NCBI GenBank assembly: GCA_003194525.1
Contig: NBIV01000025.1
Span: 1-64,000, forward strand
Source of the DNA: Gracilariopsis chorda
Lineage: Eukaryota > Rhodophyta > Florideophyceae > Gracilariales > Gracilariaceae
Direction: 5' to 3'
Length of the DNA stretch: 64,000 nt
The first letter of the stretch is position 1. Each line of letters begins with the position of its first letter. The translations under genes and the position numbers were made by a program. Under the pieces are notes generated by a model. The model searched no databases, was not told where the DNA came from, and saw only the letters and a program-made list of their open reading frames with translations. Of the stretch, positions 28,089 through 40,058 are shown piece by piece.

Positions 28089-29354
28089 TATGTGGACATT
28101 GAGTATCTTCTCGACAGCAGCAGTAATGACTCCCAGCCGAGCTGGGGCGGTTCAAAGCCCGGAAAAGCACCAAACATCAAACGCAGATCTGACAAAGCAG
28201 CTCAAAGACCTCACATGCAGTACTTTGCGAATAGTCCCATATAAGATGACGCCGCATTCCAGAGACGATATCGCACTTTGCGTCAAGTGTTCCAAAGAAT
28301 CTTCGACAAGATTACTGAAAATGACCCTTTCTTCCAACAAAGAAGAGATTGAACAGGACTTTTTGGGTTGAATCCTTCTCTAAAGATTACTACAGCCTTC
28401 CTCATTCTGGCGTACGACATAGCAGCTGACGGGATTGATGAAACGTTCGCGATGAGCAAAACGACAGCTCTGCTATGCCTCGAACACTTGTTACAGTCTG
28501 TCATTGCTTGCTTTTCAGGTGAATACATGCGAGCGCCTACCGAAGCGGACATGAAACACATTCTGTTGCACTCGGCCAAGCATGGATTTCGTGGCATGCT
28601 GGGGAGTATGGACTGTTGCAAATGGCATTGGAAGAATTGCCCAACCGCTTGGTATGGGCAATATGAAGGGAAAGAAGGGGTTCCGGTTGTAACTCTTGAA
28701 GCAATCTGTGACCATTCAATCTGGATATGGCACGCCTTCTTCGGCTTCTCAGGGTCGGAAAATGACATTAATGTTGTTGGGGCCTCTACACTGAAGGGGA
28801 CAATAAGCAATGAGACCTATCGACCGCCCTTAGAGTACGTCATAAACGGGGTGAGACGAAACAAGCCGTATTGGCTCGCTGAAGGCATCTATCTGAAGTG
28901 GCCAGTGTTTGTACAAACCGTAGCTTTCCCAGCAAACAAGAAAGAGGAATGTTTAGCAAAGCATCAAGAAGCATGTCGAAAAGATGTTGAAAGATCATTC
29001 GGTGTTCTTCAAAGTAAGTGGCATATTGTAGCAAGGCCGGCACGTTTCTGGGCTAAAAAGACGATGAAAGACGTCATGCAGTGCTGTATAATTTTACATA
29101 ACATGATGGTGGAGGATCGAGGATGGCTAGCAGTCGAAGCAGACGCTGCGGCTGATGATGTCACTCTGCGCATTTCCAATGGAGCCGAGCCTATGTGGGG
29201 TGGTCTAAAAAGAATACCGGGACGTACACCACCGCTTGTTGGGAGCTTGGCGGCAATGTGCGAGGCCCAAGTTTACTTAAAAGATAGCACTGAGTACTTC
29301 GAAACGCAAAGATTGGTCATGGAACACTTGTGGCATCGGGAGCGTACAATCTAA
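28089..29354 (+). pseudogene. Harbinger transposase (DDE_Tnp_4), two in-frame stops
   Basis: From 28368 to 29354 the frame is open and carries the nuclease: MLGSMDCCKWHWKNCP (first Asp), FFGFSGSENDINV (second Asp) and the late DVERSFGVLQSKWHIV (Glu). The family's conserved N-terminal helix region (FQRRYRTLRQVFQRIF...DPFFQQRRD) is in the same frame upstream but is interrupted by TAA at 28242-28244 and TGA at 28350-28352. Codons around the second stop match the family block RRD-TG-GL, so it looks like a point change. Length without stops is near the usual 400 residues. The 3' end lies 28 bp from the convergent partner gene. Confidence 0.9.
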
Positions 29355-29382
29355 ACACCGCTGCGGTGATACTTTTAGTTGG

Positions 29383-30444
29383 TCACGGACAATCCTCAGG
29401 GCACACTACAGCCCCGGGACCATTATCGAGACCGGCTGAAGGACTTGTAACATCCGTAAATAAATCGATAGACGGTGCGGTGGGGTGCTCTTCGCCAGTG
29501 GCGGGCTCGTCCTGGATGTCATCCTCAACGCTTCCCTCAGAAAACTCAGTGAAAGCCCTCTTCGCTTTCCGGGCGGCGGCCCTGTCCCGCAGAGCCTCTA
29601 ACGCTTCCTCCTGCATCAGCGAAAAGACTTCTTGCGCCTGCTCGGAATGCACCCCACCAGGGCCATTTGTGAACAGCAGGATGTCGTTGTGTCGTGACAA
29701 AGCAGTGTTTCGATTCTGCTGAGATTTGACAGCCTCCTGCGCAATCTTAATCTTCTTGTTAGCGTTATGCTGTTTCTGCGCAATCTCCTTTGCTTTGCGA
29801 CGCCCCACAGGCCTCTTTGTGGATCGCGACGTGGGGGGCCTGACATCGGACGAAGACGATGATTTGGAACCATCTGAAACTTCGTCAGCACATGGCACGT
29901 TAGATGGTGTTGCTGCATTTCCCGTCGGAGGCTGGCGTTCTACGGCGCTATCCCCACCCGCGCAAAACTTTTCATGAAAACGAAGGATTCTCCAAGCGTC
30001 TAGGAACTTGAATCGCCTGCCGATATCTTCCTGCGGATCCTTGATCTTCTTGCCGTTAAAAAGAGCAGTGGTGATACGAATTATATCAGCATCATTGACG
30101 CCAGTTGGCTTGCTTCCAACCACAGTGCTGTGGCAGGCCGAAAAACGCACACAGTGCTTTAGAATCGTCTTGACTCGAGTAGATGTTGATGCAAGCGGAA
30201 GGAAGGGAAGCTCTCCTGGTTTCGCCTGCTTGTACTCGTTCCACACTTTTGTGTAGAATGTGTAGCCTTTCTGCTCTGAACCGACAATCGGGTCTTCAGA
30301 AACGCGAACCCAAGCCTTCGCAAGCACGACATCTTCTTCTGTTGAATAGTTGAACCCGCGCACGTTCTTGCCTGACATTTCGAGGCGCACTTGGCACGAC
30401 CTCGGCGAAGGAAGCGAGCAGAGCACTGAGGAGATAAATGGCAT
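29383..30444 (-). CDS. Harbinger Myb/SANT-like accessory protein
   Basis: The 353-residue protein is the second gene of the Harbinger element. Residues about 30-140 form a Myb/trihelix-like DNA-binding domain (FNYSTEEDVVLAKAWVRVSEDP...FYTKVWNEY, with a late FKFLDAWRILRFHEKF), as in the NAM-associated family of plant Harbinger partners. The middle is Ser-rich and basic (RPVGRRKAKEIAQKQ, a likely nuclear signal). Residues about 255-315 are a charged coiled-coil-like helix (QAQEVFSLMQEEALEALRDRAAARK). In known systems this protein carries the transposase to the nucleus and the terminal repeats. It looks intact. The first in-frame residues may be extra: Met23 (MSGKNVRGF) is an alternative start. 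Confidence 0.8.
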   Translation of the reverse strand: MPFISSVLCSLPSPRSCQVRLEMSGKNVRGFNYSTEEDVVLAKAWVRVSEDPIVGSEQKGYTFYTKVWNEYKQAKPGELPFLPLASTSTRVKTILKHCVRFSACHSTVVGSKPTGVNDADIIRITTALFNGKKIKDPQEDIGRRFKFLDAWRILRFHEKFCAGGDSAVERQPPTGNAATPSNVPCADEVSDGSKSSSSSDVRPPTSRSTKRPVGRRKAKEIAQKQHNANKKIKIAQEAVKSQQNRNTALSRHNDILLFTNGPGGVHSEQAQEVFSLMQEEALEALRDRAAARKAKRAFTEFSEGSVEDDIQDEPATGEEHPTAPSIDLFTDVTSPSAGLDNGPGAVVCPEDCP

Positions 30445-30754
30445 TGTGGCGTCTTTGGCGGGGGCACGACGGGGATGCAGAATAGTTTATGCTTGCTTTC
30501 CGTTTCCCGCGACGACCAAGACTCTCCGCGCCAAGTCCTCGCCAATGAGAAGGCAGCGCTTGGATAGAACCGAGGTAAATCGAGGTGGCAAAAACAGCCG
30601 GATTTGCCACCCGGGTTTACCATTTGGTGCGATGCGAAAGTGCGTTTGTGTTTTGCTTTCTTCCGGTGGGGACGGTGCAATTGTCATCAAACGCTACACT
30701 GAGGGACATTTTATTATTTTGTGCTTTTGTTTTGCACGAGTGGAGATGCTCTAA

Positions 30755-31241
30755 GTAACTCGTTTGCGAGATACGGTGTGAATGGACCAACTGCGACCGT
30801 TCATTCAGAACACGGCACAGATTCCACACATTACGTTTGAATCTGATGAATAAATATGCTGACTGTTCTCGCTCTCCTCTGGGAGAGAGCAGGAACTGAT
30901 CTGCTACAGATATGTAGTGCTAGTGGTAGTCAAAAACTGGATTTCACGGTCATCGATAGTGGAATAGTGAAAAAGGTACATATCACGTCTGGCATGACAA
31001 TGGCTCTTAGATAGTGGCCGTGCCAAGAATCAACAACACTGACCCACATGACGCACTGTACTAAACGTATGAAACCCTTAAAAGAGCAATACAAGAGAAA
31101 GCAGCCTTCAGCCGCAAACGGCACTGCTCTCCACGGTGTAGGAGTGATAGAAAGCTGCGCGAAGAAAAGAAAATTGTGAAATAGGCATAAGCGGAAAGGC
31201 AAGTAGATTAATTCAATGAATGAAGAACGCAAGAAATATGA
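30755..31241. other. Intergenic stretch, possible Helitron 3' flank
   Basis: No gene is supported. A hairpin at 30904-30917 (CTACA-GATA-TGTAG) and an imperfect one near 30871-30890 occur, but no convincing Helitron CTRR end could be placed. Confidence 0.35.
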
Positions 31242-33350
31242 TTATAGTGATGGAAGAATGCAGAACTGAATGGCTTCGGGAAGCACTGGCTTTACAATGG
31301 CGACAGGTATGGAATCAATTGTGTGCACCTTCCTAGATGTAAGCTGCGAGTCATGCAGGAGCAGCACATGGTCGTTCCTTCGAACGTGCGACAGAACCAC
31401 GTACAACTGACCGGCGCAAAAGAAGTTAGATCGCAAATCCACAACCAAGCCGTCCAACGTCTTTTTCTGTCCATTGTGAACGGTAGCTGCAAATGCGAGA
31501 CGAATGGATAACTGTTTTCGAAGCGTGCTAATGACTGCAAAAGAAACTCCAAATCGATAAGATGCAGGAGCTGTCGTTCCAGCACATATCTGGTCTCGTC
31601 GAATTGAGCCATCTGCGTCGTAAACTTGTCGACAGGCACGACTACGAACAGCTTTCCATTGACCATAGCAGGATGCAGCACGTCCCGAATGACCATAAAT
31701 GGCACCCCAATCTTCCAGTACAAGTTATGAGGTGGTACAGCAGCAGGTGCATACGGTTGTGCAAACTCGGTAACAAGAGTATTGGTGACGTCGGGCTCTG
31801 AGTTCTGTCAATCGTCAGGTTGTATCGTCGTAGTTTACGAAAGATTGAAGAGTTCACCAGGAAACAAATCCAGCTCTGCCACATTATGTTCATCAAACAA
31901 CTGATTTGTGGACACAATGAGTATTTTGCTGAGATCCATATCCTCCTTGTGTCGTGTTGTAAGCCGGGAATTGGAAAGCGGTTTGCATGCCACCGGTAGA
32001 TCTGAGTGATACTGGGGCGTTGTTGGATATTTTTTTGCGTGCAATGGAACGTAACAGCGAGGCAAATGCCGAATCATCGGCTTGGCGTGCTTGTTCGGTG
32101 AGTTACAGCACTTGAAATGAGCACAATGTCCATAGATCACTCTTAAACGGCAACTCGTTGAAAATGTTTGTGTGCAATCGTCTCACATTTCCAGTCGACT
32201 CAACGTCTATGTATAATTGCGGCACAACTGGAAGCAGCTGGGAGTAGTCGCTGGATAGAACGATGATCAAGCCCCCCAACGGAGGATGGTTTTCCATTCC
32301 ACTACAGCAAAAATCTTTGAGCAACGCATCCATGAGTTCAAAGAGCTTCCGTGAGAGCATGGATGGCTCATCCAAGAAGGGCAGTTGCATTTCACGTAGT
32401 AGTTCTGCACGTTGAGCTCGGGGTCCGTACTTTGACAAAGTGGCTGTAGCGCTGCTTGTGCTGCCACTATTAGCTACACCCATTCCGAGCAGGGTATATG
32501 AAGTGCGGCCACCTTCTTACAACAAAGCTGCAATGCCTGTTGTAGCAGTCATTTCGGCGAGCATTCCTTCCCACTCAGCGATATCGCGAAGGAGGTTGAG
32601 CATGTATATCTTTCCGGTTCCTGCGGATCCTCGCATAAAGAACGCCTTTTTCGGAGTGCTTGTTCGCTCCTGCAGCACTTTTCTTTTTTGAAATGTGGCA
32701 ATGACGGTGTCAATGACTTGTATTTGGGGAGGTTTCAAGGTGGCGTACCTTGACTTCAAAGTTGACATATTTCGCACCACTCGCGCGTCTCGAGTTGTTG
32801 TAGCGCGATTCGCCTCATTCAATGCTGCATCATCCTGCTGTATGTGTTGGGAGAAAAAGCTGTGATCGCGAAGCCGTCGTTAACCGTGCCGGTCTGAGAT
32901 GTCCACCACATGTCGATACATTTCTTGCTTTTGTTGCTGCTCATCGCCTGTATGTATTTCGCTACATAGTGCCTCCCAGTTGTCGACAGCCATTTTCTCT
33001 GGTTCTGTGCCTTGTTAGTATAGTGTGACACCCAGATGTCGTAGCTCAAAGGGCGTGCTGTAGATCTGCACTGCTTCTTGGAACGCAATATCAAACGCGG
33101 TTCCGTCCGCAAGCAGTCCGCTTGCAATCGCCATTTCACGATACATTCCATACTGCTGTCCATTGAAAGTCCTTGCGTCTTCACAAGAGCTCGAGCCGTT
33201 ATTCATGAGCAGCAAGCGAAGAGCAAACAGCTCAATGTCGGACGGTGTGGTACAACCAATCGGGTGTCAAATACGAGCTGGGGAGTCCGTTTGGAAAACC
33301 TTTGGCGGGAGTGCGACGAGGGCTCGACCTGAACGGTAGAAGTTGGGTAA
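31242..33350 (-). pseudogene. Helitron Pif1-type helicase region, broken
   Basis: Reading leftwards on the minus strand: CEDARTFNGQQYGMYREMAIASGLL and STPFELRHLGVTL (the Helitron pre-helicase block, 33015-33215), Walker A MRGSAGTGKIYML near 32620, Walker B-like DEPSML with LLPVVP (32230-32370), and the late motif GQLYVVLSHVRRNDHVLLLHD (31340-31400). These are Pif1 helicase motifs in the correct order but spread over several frames with stops. The enzyme would unwind DNA in rolling-circle transposition; this copy cannot be functional. Confidence 0.85.
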
Positions 33351-33369
33351 CCGAATGGGTATGGCAGCA

Positions 33370-33775
33370 CGACACCACTAGGGGCGCAAGATAACCAGGC
33401 GGCCTACCGTAACCAATTGGTAGTGTTGGTAGTACGGCGCACCCGGGTTAGTAAAGCCTGAATAGTCTTGGCTAAACCAAAAGGTTGACTGTACAAACCA
33501 GTTGGTATCACACTTAGCCAAGAGGTGCTTGCTTTGACCGTCCTTGGTGAGGGAGGGCTGGACCCACCTTAAGGGTGAGCGAGGCTCAACTTCAGGTGCA
33601 CTCGGCTACGTGGCATACGTCGGGGCCAGCCCTAGTGGCATGGCCCCACATCACAGTAGCGGGGTGTCACTATCTGTCTAAAATAGTTAAATTAGTTAGT
33701 AAACTAATTAGTTAGCAGCTGTAACCCACGTGGCACACTCACAAATTGGTCCAGCGCACGTTCCACTGCCCATGT
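33370..33775. mobile_element. About 400-bp hairpin-rich insertion in the Helitron, possibly a solo LTR
   Basis: Helitron coding similarity stops near 33360 and resumes near 33780. The sequence between is not coding and is packed with short palindromes: ACCAATTGGT near 33412, AACC-AAAA-GGTT, ACCA-GT-TGGT and CTT-AGCC-AAG, plus an AT-rich GTTAGTAAACTAATTAG stretch near 33690. The style matches the first Ty3 LTR, though I see no clear base-level homology. A solo LTR of a related element is the simplest reading. No target duplication was found. Confidence 0.4.
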
Positions 33776-33784
33776 GGTCAGATC

Positions 33785-34206
33785 TCACTGTATCACAGAA
33801 GGTGAAACACCTCTGATCCCTGCAACGCACTGCTCGTTTTCCGTGCACTCTACCACGTACATGAGCGGATCGTAGTCGTCTGTGGGCACCTGAGTGCTGT
33901 CACTGTCGTGTTGTTTAAGCACACGTGCAGGACGCCTGCGATACAAACGCACCTTTTGAAAATTGGAAAGGTAGTCGAGGTTTGCATATGCTTCGGGCCT
34001 GGCAAAATATCTCTCCAGTGTAGACGGCTGCGATGCAGAAAGGAGCTGGTTTGGATCTCTCAGGGGAAATGTGCGCTCTCCTTCCAAGGGAATGGCCAGT
34101 CGCTCTACTTTAGGTACAATGTGAACATGGCGAAACTACAAAATTCTCCAAGCTGCGTTGACAACGCCCACCACACGCACTCGCATGTATGCACGAATGT
34201 CGTTCT
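33785..34206 (-). pseudogene. Helitron Rep-helicase central fragment
   Basis: The stretch NDIRAYMRVRVVGVVNAAWRIL matches the Helitron block where Rep passes to the helicase (canonical ...ASEAxWRIF), followed by LAIPLEGERTFPLRDPNQLL. It directly continues the piece that ends at the other side of the copia insertion (40788). One in-frame TAG interrupts it near 34139. Confidence 0.75.
34202..34206. repeat. Target-site duplication (left) of the nested copia element
   Basis: GTTCT here and at 40783-40787 flank the LTR pair exactly. Confidence 0.93.
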
Positions 34207-34931
34207 TGTCGCAACGCAGGCGGGTTATGAAAACAAAAGGGAAGAAAGAAAGGAACGAAGAAGAAACAAGAAAGTAAAACAAGGAAGGTTGTCAGCCCTA
34301 GTCGACTAGTTTACTCGACAGCAGGCAAAGCCAATCTACATATAACCTACCGCACACACTTCACCATCGTCGCAGCAAGCGACGGCGGTGGTTGCACCAT
34401 TACACTACACGTTATTCGTGTGTGCAGGTGTACATGAAAAGCGCGCACAATCTAGAGGGTCACAATTTCAAATAACTAAATCAATCAATGCAGCAAATCC
34501 ATTGCCAGTCCCTTGATCTGGAAGCAGCTCTAAGAAATCAACAATTTCCATCCTGGCACTCCAACCCCTCAGCGCAGCCCACAAAAGCACATTGTCCCAA
34601 ATCTTCCAATACAGCTCCCATTCGCATCTTCGGCATCGCAGCACAACTGTCTACTGCGCGCACACTTGGACCAACCACATTCCTCCACTTGTGCATATCC
34701 GCAATCCAGTACCATACACTCCATAACAATTGTACGGTATACAATGCATATAGCATTTTGCAGTAGCAAATCACATTGCCGTTTCACGTTGGGTTTGAGC
34801 AGAGGCGCATATGCGCTTTTGGAGCGAGGGGCTCCAAAATTGCCCATCGTCCCCTGAAGGTTTGGTTTTGGACCAAGCTGAGACCTTCTGTGGGGGTTGG
34901 CCAGGCACTCGACCACTTCTAGACTTCAACA
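34207..34931 (-). repeat. 3' LTR of the nested copia element
   Basis: About 725 bp, paired with 40059-40782. On the minus strand it begins TGTTGAAG and ends CGACA. The two copies are nearly identical from the GCGGGTTATG side to the CTTCAACA side. Confidence 0.93.
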
Positions 34932-35074
34932 CTCCTCCTCGAGTTCCTGTCCAAGACCAAGCCGTTTGAGAATTGCATTAAAACTCATACGTCCCAATGC
35001 TTGGTGAGTAAATCGGCATCGTTCAGCTCACTTGGGACGTATTGAACACTAATCACATTGTCTCTTATGAGATC

Positions 35075-36543
35075 TCAGATAAAGTGAACCTTTACATCAA
35101 TGTGCTTAGCACGACTAGAAAAACACCTTTCACCACCAGCCCAATCCAATGCGCACTGGTTGTCAGAGTGTAGAGGAACCAAAGTTGTCACGTCAAAGCC
35201 GCATTCCTGTAACACTCTAGCAACCCATACCACTTCCTGTGCAGCCAAAGTCAGAGCATAGTACTCCGCCTCGCCAGTTGACAGCGCAACTGGCGCTTGT
35301 TTTCTACCACCATACCAGCAGGTTGCTGACCCAAGTTTAACGATATACCCGGAAATCGACTTCCGACTCGTAGTGTCTCCAGCGTAGTCAGAGTCCACAA
35401 AACCATGCAGATCTAGCGATCCAGGCCTGTAGCATAGCCCATGCTGTCGCGTTCCACACAGGTACCTGAGCACACGCTTCACGAGTTTGTGACACCAAGC
35501 GGTAGGAGCACTCTGAAAACGAGCCAGGATGAGAACTGGAGCAAGTATATCCACCCTAGTACGTAGTGCCAAGTACAGCAGAGACCCGATCATCTGCTGG
35601 TACAACTGCACATCCATTGGTGATTTGTCCTCCTCCGTTGCTAGAGATGTGAAAAATCACTTCACCATAGGGCTAGGTACTGGCTTAGCGTTCTGGAGAC
35701 CAAATCGTCGAAGTATACTTTCAATATACAGCGACTGTCCCAGCTTGACACCAAGGAGTTGTACGGCTGTACCTATCTTCCATGACAGCTCCATGCAAAG
35801 GTACAGAGTGATTCGGTTCTCAATGCGACGGTCATAGAGTGTTTTGAGCTCCTCCACACCGTAGTCCGTTGTTCCAGCGTCGGCGTGAACACCAGAATGT
35901 CGTCCAAGTATACGAGTATGTAGGCATACATGCCATCTCCAACCTTTCGCTTGAATACGCACGGTGCGCTGGGTAGTTTCTCAAAACCCAACCTCTTCAT
36001 GTCTGCTTTAAACTTGGTGTGCCATGCTAGATGAGCCTGTTTCAAACCGTACATAGCCTTGAGTAACTTATAGCACTTTGCAGTCAGACCAGGAACACCA
36101 CGCGGCGACATCACCCACACGTCTTCTTTAAGCTCACCGTTGAGAAATGAAGTCTTAACATATACTTGAGCCACATACATCTGAAGACAAAGTGCAACGT
36201 ACAGGAACATGCAGACCAGGCTAAATGGCACTACTGGCGCATATGTCTCCATGTACTTCTGCCCGTATGTCTGGTAATTGCCACCAGCCACAACCCTAGC
36301 CTTGAATCTATCAACCGATCCTTTGGCATTGCGCTTGACGTTTAAAATGACATGAGTCGGAAGAGGCTGAGAGGCAGGTGATTCATCCTCCTCCCAAGTG
36401 TTCTTGTCCTCCAGAGATGTCAGTTCTTCATCAATGGCATTCTTCCAAAGGCTCTGCTCAAGTGGTGTGACAGACAGTGCTTCGCCCAGAGTAGGTTCAT
36501 CACTGGTAGCAATATCCATTTGTGACGTTGCACTACCGGCCAT
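35075..36543 (-). pseudogene. Copia RT and RNase H fossil
   Basis: The RT part (35773-36543) shows RVVAGGNYQTYG, KTSFLNGELKEDVWV, YGLKQAHLAWH and the catalytic YLDD box (ILVYLDDILVF). The RNase H part (35075-35617) shows LHGFVDSDYAGD, STGEAEYYAL and LHSDNQCALDW with the closing KHIDVKVHFI. These are standard copia landmarks. The region is broken; about two breaks fall here. Confidence 0.9.
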
Positions 36544-36675
36544 GTACCACCACTTAGCTAGTGCACGTCGTGTACGGCGAGGATAGCGTGGTTCTGGTTC
36601 AGATTCCGGTAAGACATCAGTGTCCGAAGTATGTTGACTAGCACTTGGGGCATGCTCACCACCATTGTCTGGGTC

Positions 36676-37797
36676 CTAATCGTCATCAGAAGTATGCTCG
36701 CTATCATCTGGATGATCGGTACCGCTTTCAGTGCTCTGTGCCGTTGGTATAGGAGTGGATTCAATATGTTCCGTATCACTCTCAATGCCGACTGGATTGT
36801 CCACAGAAACCACACTACCACTATCAGTATCAATTTCAGAGTGATCTGCACATTCATAAGTATCATCTGATGCACATTCATCACTCATAACATGTTCCAT
36901 AAATGGTGCCCCAGGGAACTTGGAGTCGTCAAATGTCACATGCCGAGACTTTACAATGCGTGGAATCTCATCACTATAATTGACTAAAACATCATACACA
37001 CCATGCTCAAGAGTCTGCAAGTACACTCCCTCAAGTACACGAGACTCGAACTTGGTATCCGGTTTCATCTTAAGCACGAACGCAGCACACCCAAACACTT
37101 TGACATGCTTCAGGGATCGTTTTGAACCAGTCATCAAAAGGTAAGGGCTGCTTCCAGTTGCTGAGTGACAAACCCTATTACGAACATGTATGACGTGCTT
37201 TAATGCGTATGGCCACAAGCACTCAGGGAGACTTGCCTGTATGAGCAAAGCTCGAGCAGCTTCCTCCATAGTGCGATTGATACGCTCGGCTATTGCATTG
37301 TGTTCCGGAGTATACGGAGGAGAGAAAGAAGTGTCTTGAAGATTGTTGGCAGGGTTCAGCTGCAACGCAATATACTCTTCGGCATTATCCGAGTGCATTT
37401 TCGCAATGGCCACTCCTCCAAGCTGCTGGAACTTGTGCTCAATTGCATGGAATACAACAGCAATTTCACTTTTATGGGTCATGAAGCCTAAGTGTGCATA
37501 CCTTGAATGCTCTTCAAGGAAGGTAGAGGCATATTGAAACCTTTGTGGGAATTACGGTACAAGGGGTCCTAGTATATCGGAGTGTACCACCTCACCTACG
37601 GCTGATGCTCGGTCGTATTTGCCAGGAAACGGAAGTTTATGCGCCTTACCAAGCATACACGGGCGGCATATCTCCTCCATTTCTGACATCTTCGGCACCC
37701 CTTCAGCATGTTTGTAAACTGACTGGAAGTCGCGCGCATTGATTTGGGCAAGTCGCCGATGCCATAGACTAGCAATACTGGACTCCGATGTCTTCAT
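36676..37797 (-). pseudogene. Copia integrase fossil
   Basis: A GAG-pre-integrase finger with LWHRRLAQIN and CRPCMLGKAHKLPF lies at 37552-37797. The integrase core follows at 36676-37482 with MHSDNAEEYIA and FSPPYTPEHNAIAERINRT (D and E of the catalytic triad). An acidic, Ser/Asp-rich linker to RT follows. The region is broken in about two places. Confidence 0.88.
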
Positions 37798-38084
37798 GCA
37801 ATGATCTCCTGTAGTTGGTCACGAGGTTGAGGTTGGGTTGGTACCTTGCAATATCGGATCGGGTAAGGTGTACAACCCCGAGCGTCGATTGCGATGGCCA
37901 CTGCCGGCTACAAACCCATTGTCCAAGGTGAGACGAACTTCACTTGAGCGAAAGAAGGATTCAATGCCCTTGTCCGCCAAGCATCCTACGGACACCAAAT
38001 TGTATTCCAGTTCTGGAACGAACAGGACATCAGTCAATCGTAGATTTTCGTACTCAAATGGTAATACTGTGTCACCCCGCTGCG

Positions 38085-39314
38085 TTACACATACTTCAGT
38101 GTCGTTGGAAGCATGATGGTTCGAGTTTTTACTTTGTGCAAAGACTCGGGAATAAACGCAGACACTGAATGGAAAAAGTGTGATGTAGCACCACTATCGG
38201 CATATGTGTCCATATCGCACCTGTCGAGAGGTACGATGGAAGACTTTTCCAGTGCCATACCACATACCTCAATCTTTGATGAACTACCAGCCGGCTTATT
38301 GCAAGACTTGGACGCCCCAGATTTGCTCTTCGATTTGATGTTAAGCTTGTCCAGGATGCTTTTGGGTAAGTGATTATCTGGGTTATCGGGATTCAAATGG
38401 AATCTGTCCTTTGTGTGACCATCACGATCACAGAATTCACAGTGATAAGTCCGGTTACTGGACACCACGTATGCTCTACCAGCTGTACTTGGCCGATCAT
38501 CAGAGTCACTTCCGTCCCTGATGTGAGTGTGACCAGAGTTTTGGGACACACGTGAACCACCAGAACCTTTGCTTCTGTTCTTCTTTCGACTTCGCGTACG
38601 TCCAGAACTAGAAGAACTGACCAGAAGAGCATTTTACTCATCGATCAAAGTGGTTGCCACATAGTCCCAAGTGAGTTCCGATATGTCCTTCGTACGTAGT
38701 GCAGCAGCCGTGGACTCTAACGAACTGCTCGGATCAATGGAAGCAAGTAGCATAGGTGCCTTGTGAGACTCCAGTATAGCAGCATCCTTGCCCATACGGT
38801 CTAACTGAGCGAACAATGCCGTGTATTGATCCACATAGCTGGACATGTTCTCACCGCTGTACGACATTCGGAACAATCGTGTCTGCACTGCAATTCTAGA
38901 TACAGTCCTATTGGAGGCATAACGTCCATCCAAGAGTTGCAACATACGTGCAGGATCATCATCCACGTCCATGACTACGCGTAATGGAGCATCACCAAGA
39001 GCACAGATGATGATACCACAAGCCTTTTCTCGTTTCGCAATGATACGGGGAGTTGCTATTTCAGTGCCAATACCTGCGGTAGTTGTGTCTTGAGTTGAAC
39101 TATCTGTGGTAGATTGAACCCCAGAGGGATTCCCGACATTCCAGACACCATTAATATGGCATGCAGCACGAAGACGGTGACGCCACAGCATATAATCATC
39201 ACCACGCTTATCATGAAAACGAGGGATTTTCATTCCAGAGGTGGATTCCGTTTCAACTTCGGAGTCTGACATGGTTCCTACGGGACTAGAACCAAAGAAA
39301 AGCAACAAAAGCAA
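38085..39314 (-). pseudogene. Copia gag, zinc knuckle and protease fossil
   Basis: 38634-39314 is a copia-type Gag (IPRFHDKRGDDYMLWRHRLRAACHI, MLQLLDGRYASN, SYVDQYTALFAQLDRMG). 38085-38549 carries a knuckle-like CEFCDRDGHTKDRFH and the aspartic protease motif YADSGATSHF. The parts are in separate frames, with about one break. Confidence 0.85.
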
Positions 39315-40058
39315 CTATGTAGATGCCAAATGTAGTGATATCCACACAATTTAGTGAAGCCGAAGGAGGGATTTCAAGGCTTCTGTTAAACAAAGAACCA
39401 GAAAAACTGGAGCGGAGAAGAATCTGAAACACTCAACAGCGAAAACGTCAGCGGAGACCGTGTAACCAAGTCTACTACGCTTGTCGAGAGGCATCTCGTA
39501 CGCCATCACAGGCAGAGCTCGGGTACTCAACGCCCGGAGTATACTCACAGAACGAACTGATACGAGCCTGGACACAAATAAAACTTCTTAAGACGGGCGC
39601 ACTGGCAGGAGCTACTATCCCCGCTACCCTAGAGGTCTGAATCCTCTGGTCCCTGGTAACTCTCTCCAGGTGAGATGCGGTTTCTGCCACCAATCCTGCT
39701 CTGCGTACTTCAGAGCGAGGGGCTTTACAATCCGTACGAGACGTCCAAGGGAGGCTAGCAGCTGACGCGATAAGCTTTCACCAGTTAAACCCTTCTAGTC
39801 GCTTGCCGGAAAATAACGTGGTCTTCCTTGTGCGCTGAAGCAAAGAAGCAGGGATCGGAACAGGCGCAGGTCAGTTTACCAGAGACGAGTCCCTGAACGC
39901 TTTGCCTACTTTCACCACTGCCACTCGACTTCCACAAGATTCGCTCGCTCGTAACGCAACGCGTACCTGCGGGAAAGAAAAACCAGTCTTCGTAGAATCC
40001 AAAAAGATATTAGTAGAGCGTGATGTCTGCAAAAAGTCGACGCTCTTGGCCCATAACC

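Larger units (their letters stand above)
27815..30751. mobile_element. PIF/Harbinger DNA transposon
   Basis: The 2937-bp element is bounded by perfect 12-bp terminal inverted repeats GAGCATCTCCAC (27815-27826 and complement at 30740-30751) and a TAA duplication (27812-27814 and 30752-30754), the 3-bp signature of this superfamily. It contains the two expected genes in convergent orientation: a DDE nuclease (plus) and a Myb/SANT-like DNA-binding partner (minus). The nuclease has two in-frame stops near its N-terminus, so this copy is non-autonomous, while the second gene is open. Confidence 0.95.

Noticed and set aside
30865-30920. Hairpins near the expected Helitron 3' end
   Set aside because: No CTRR follows either hairpin at the usual 5-15 nt on the minus strand, so the terminus was not called.
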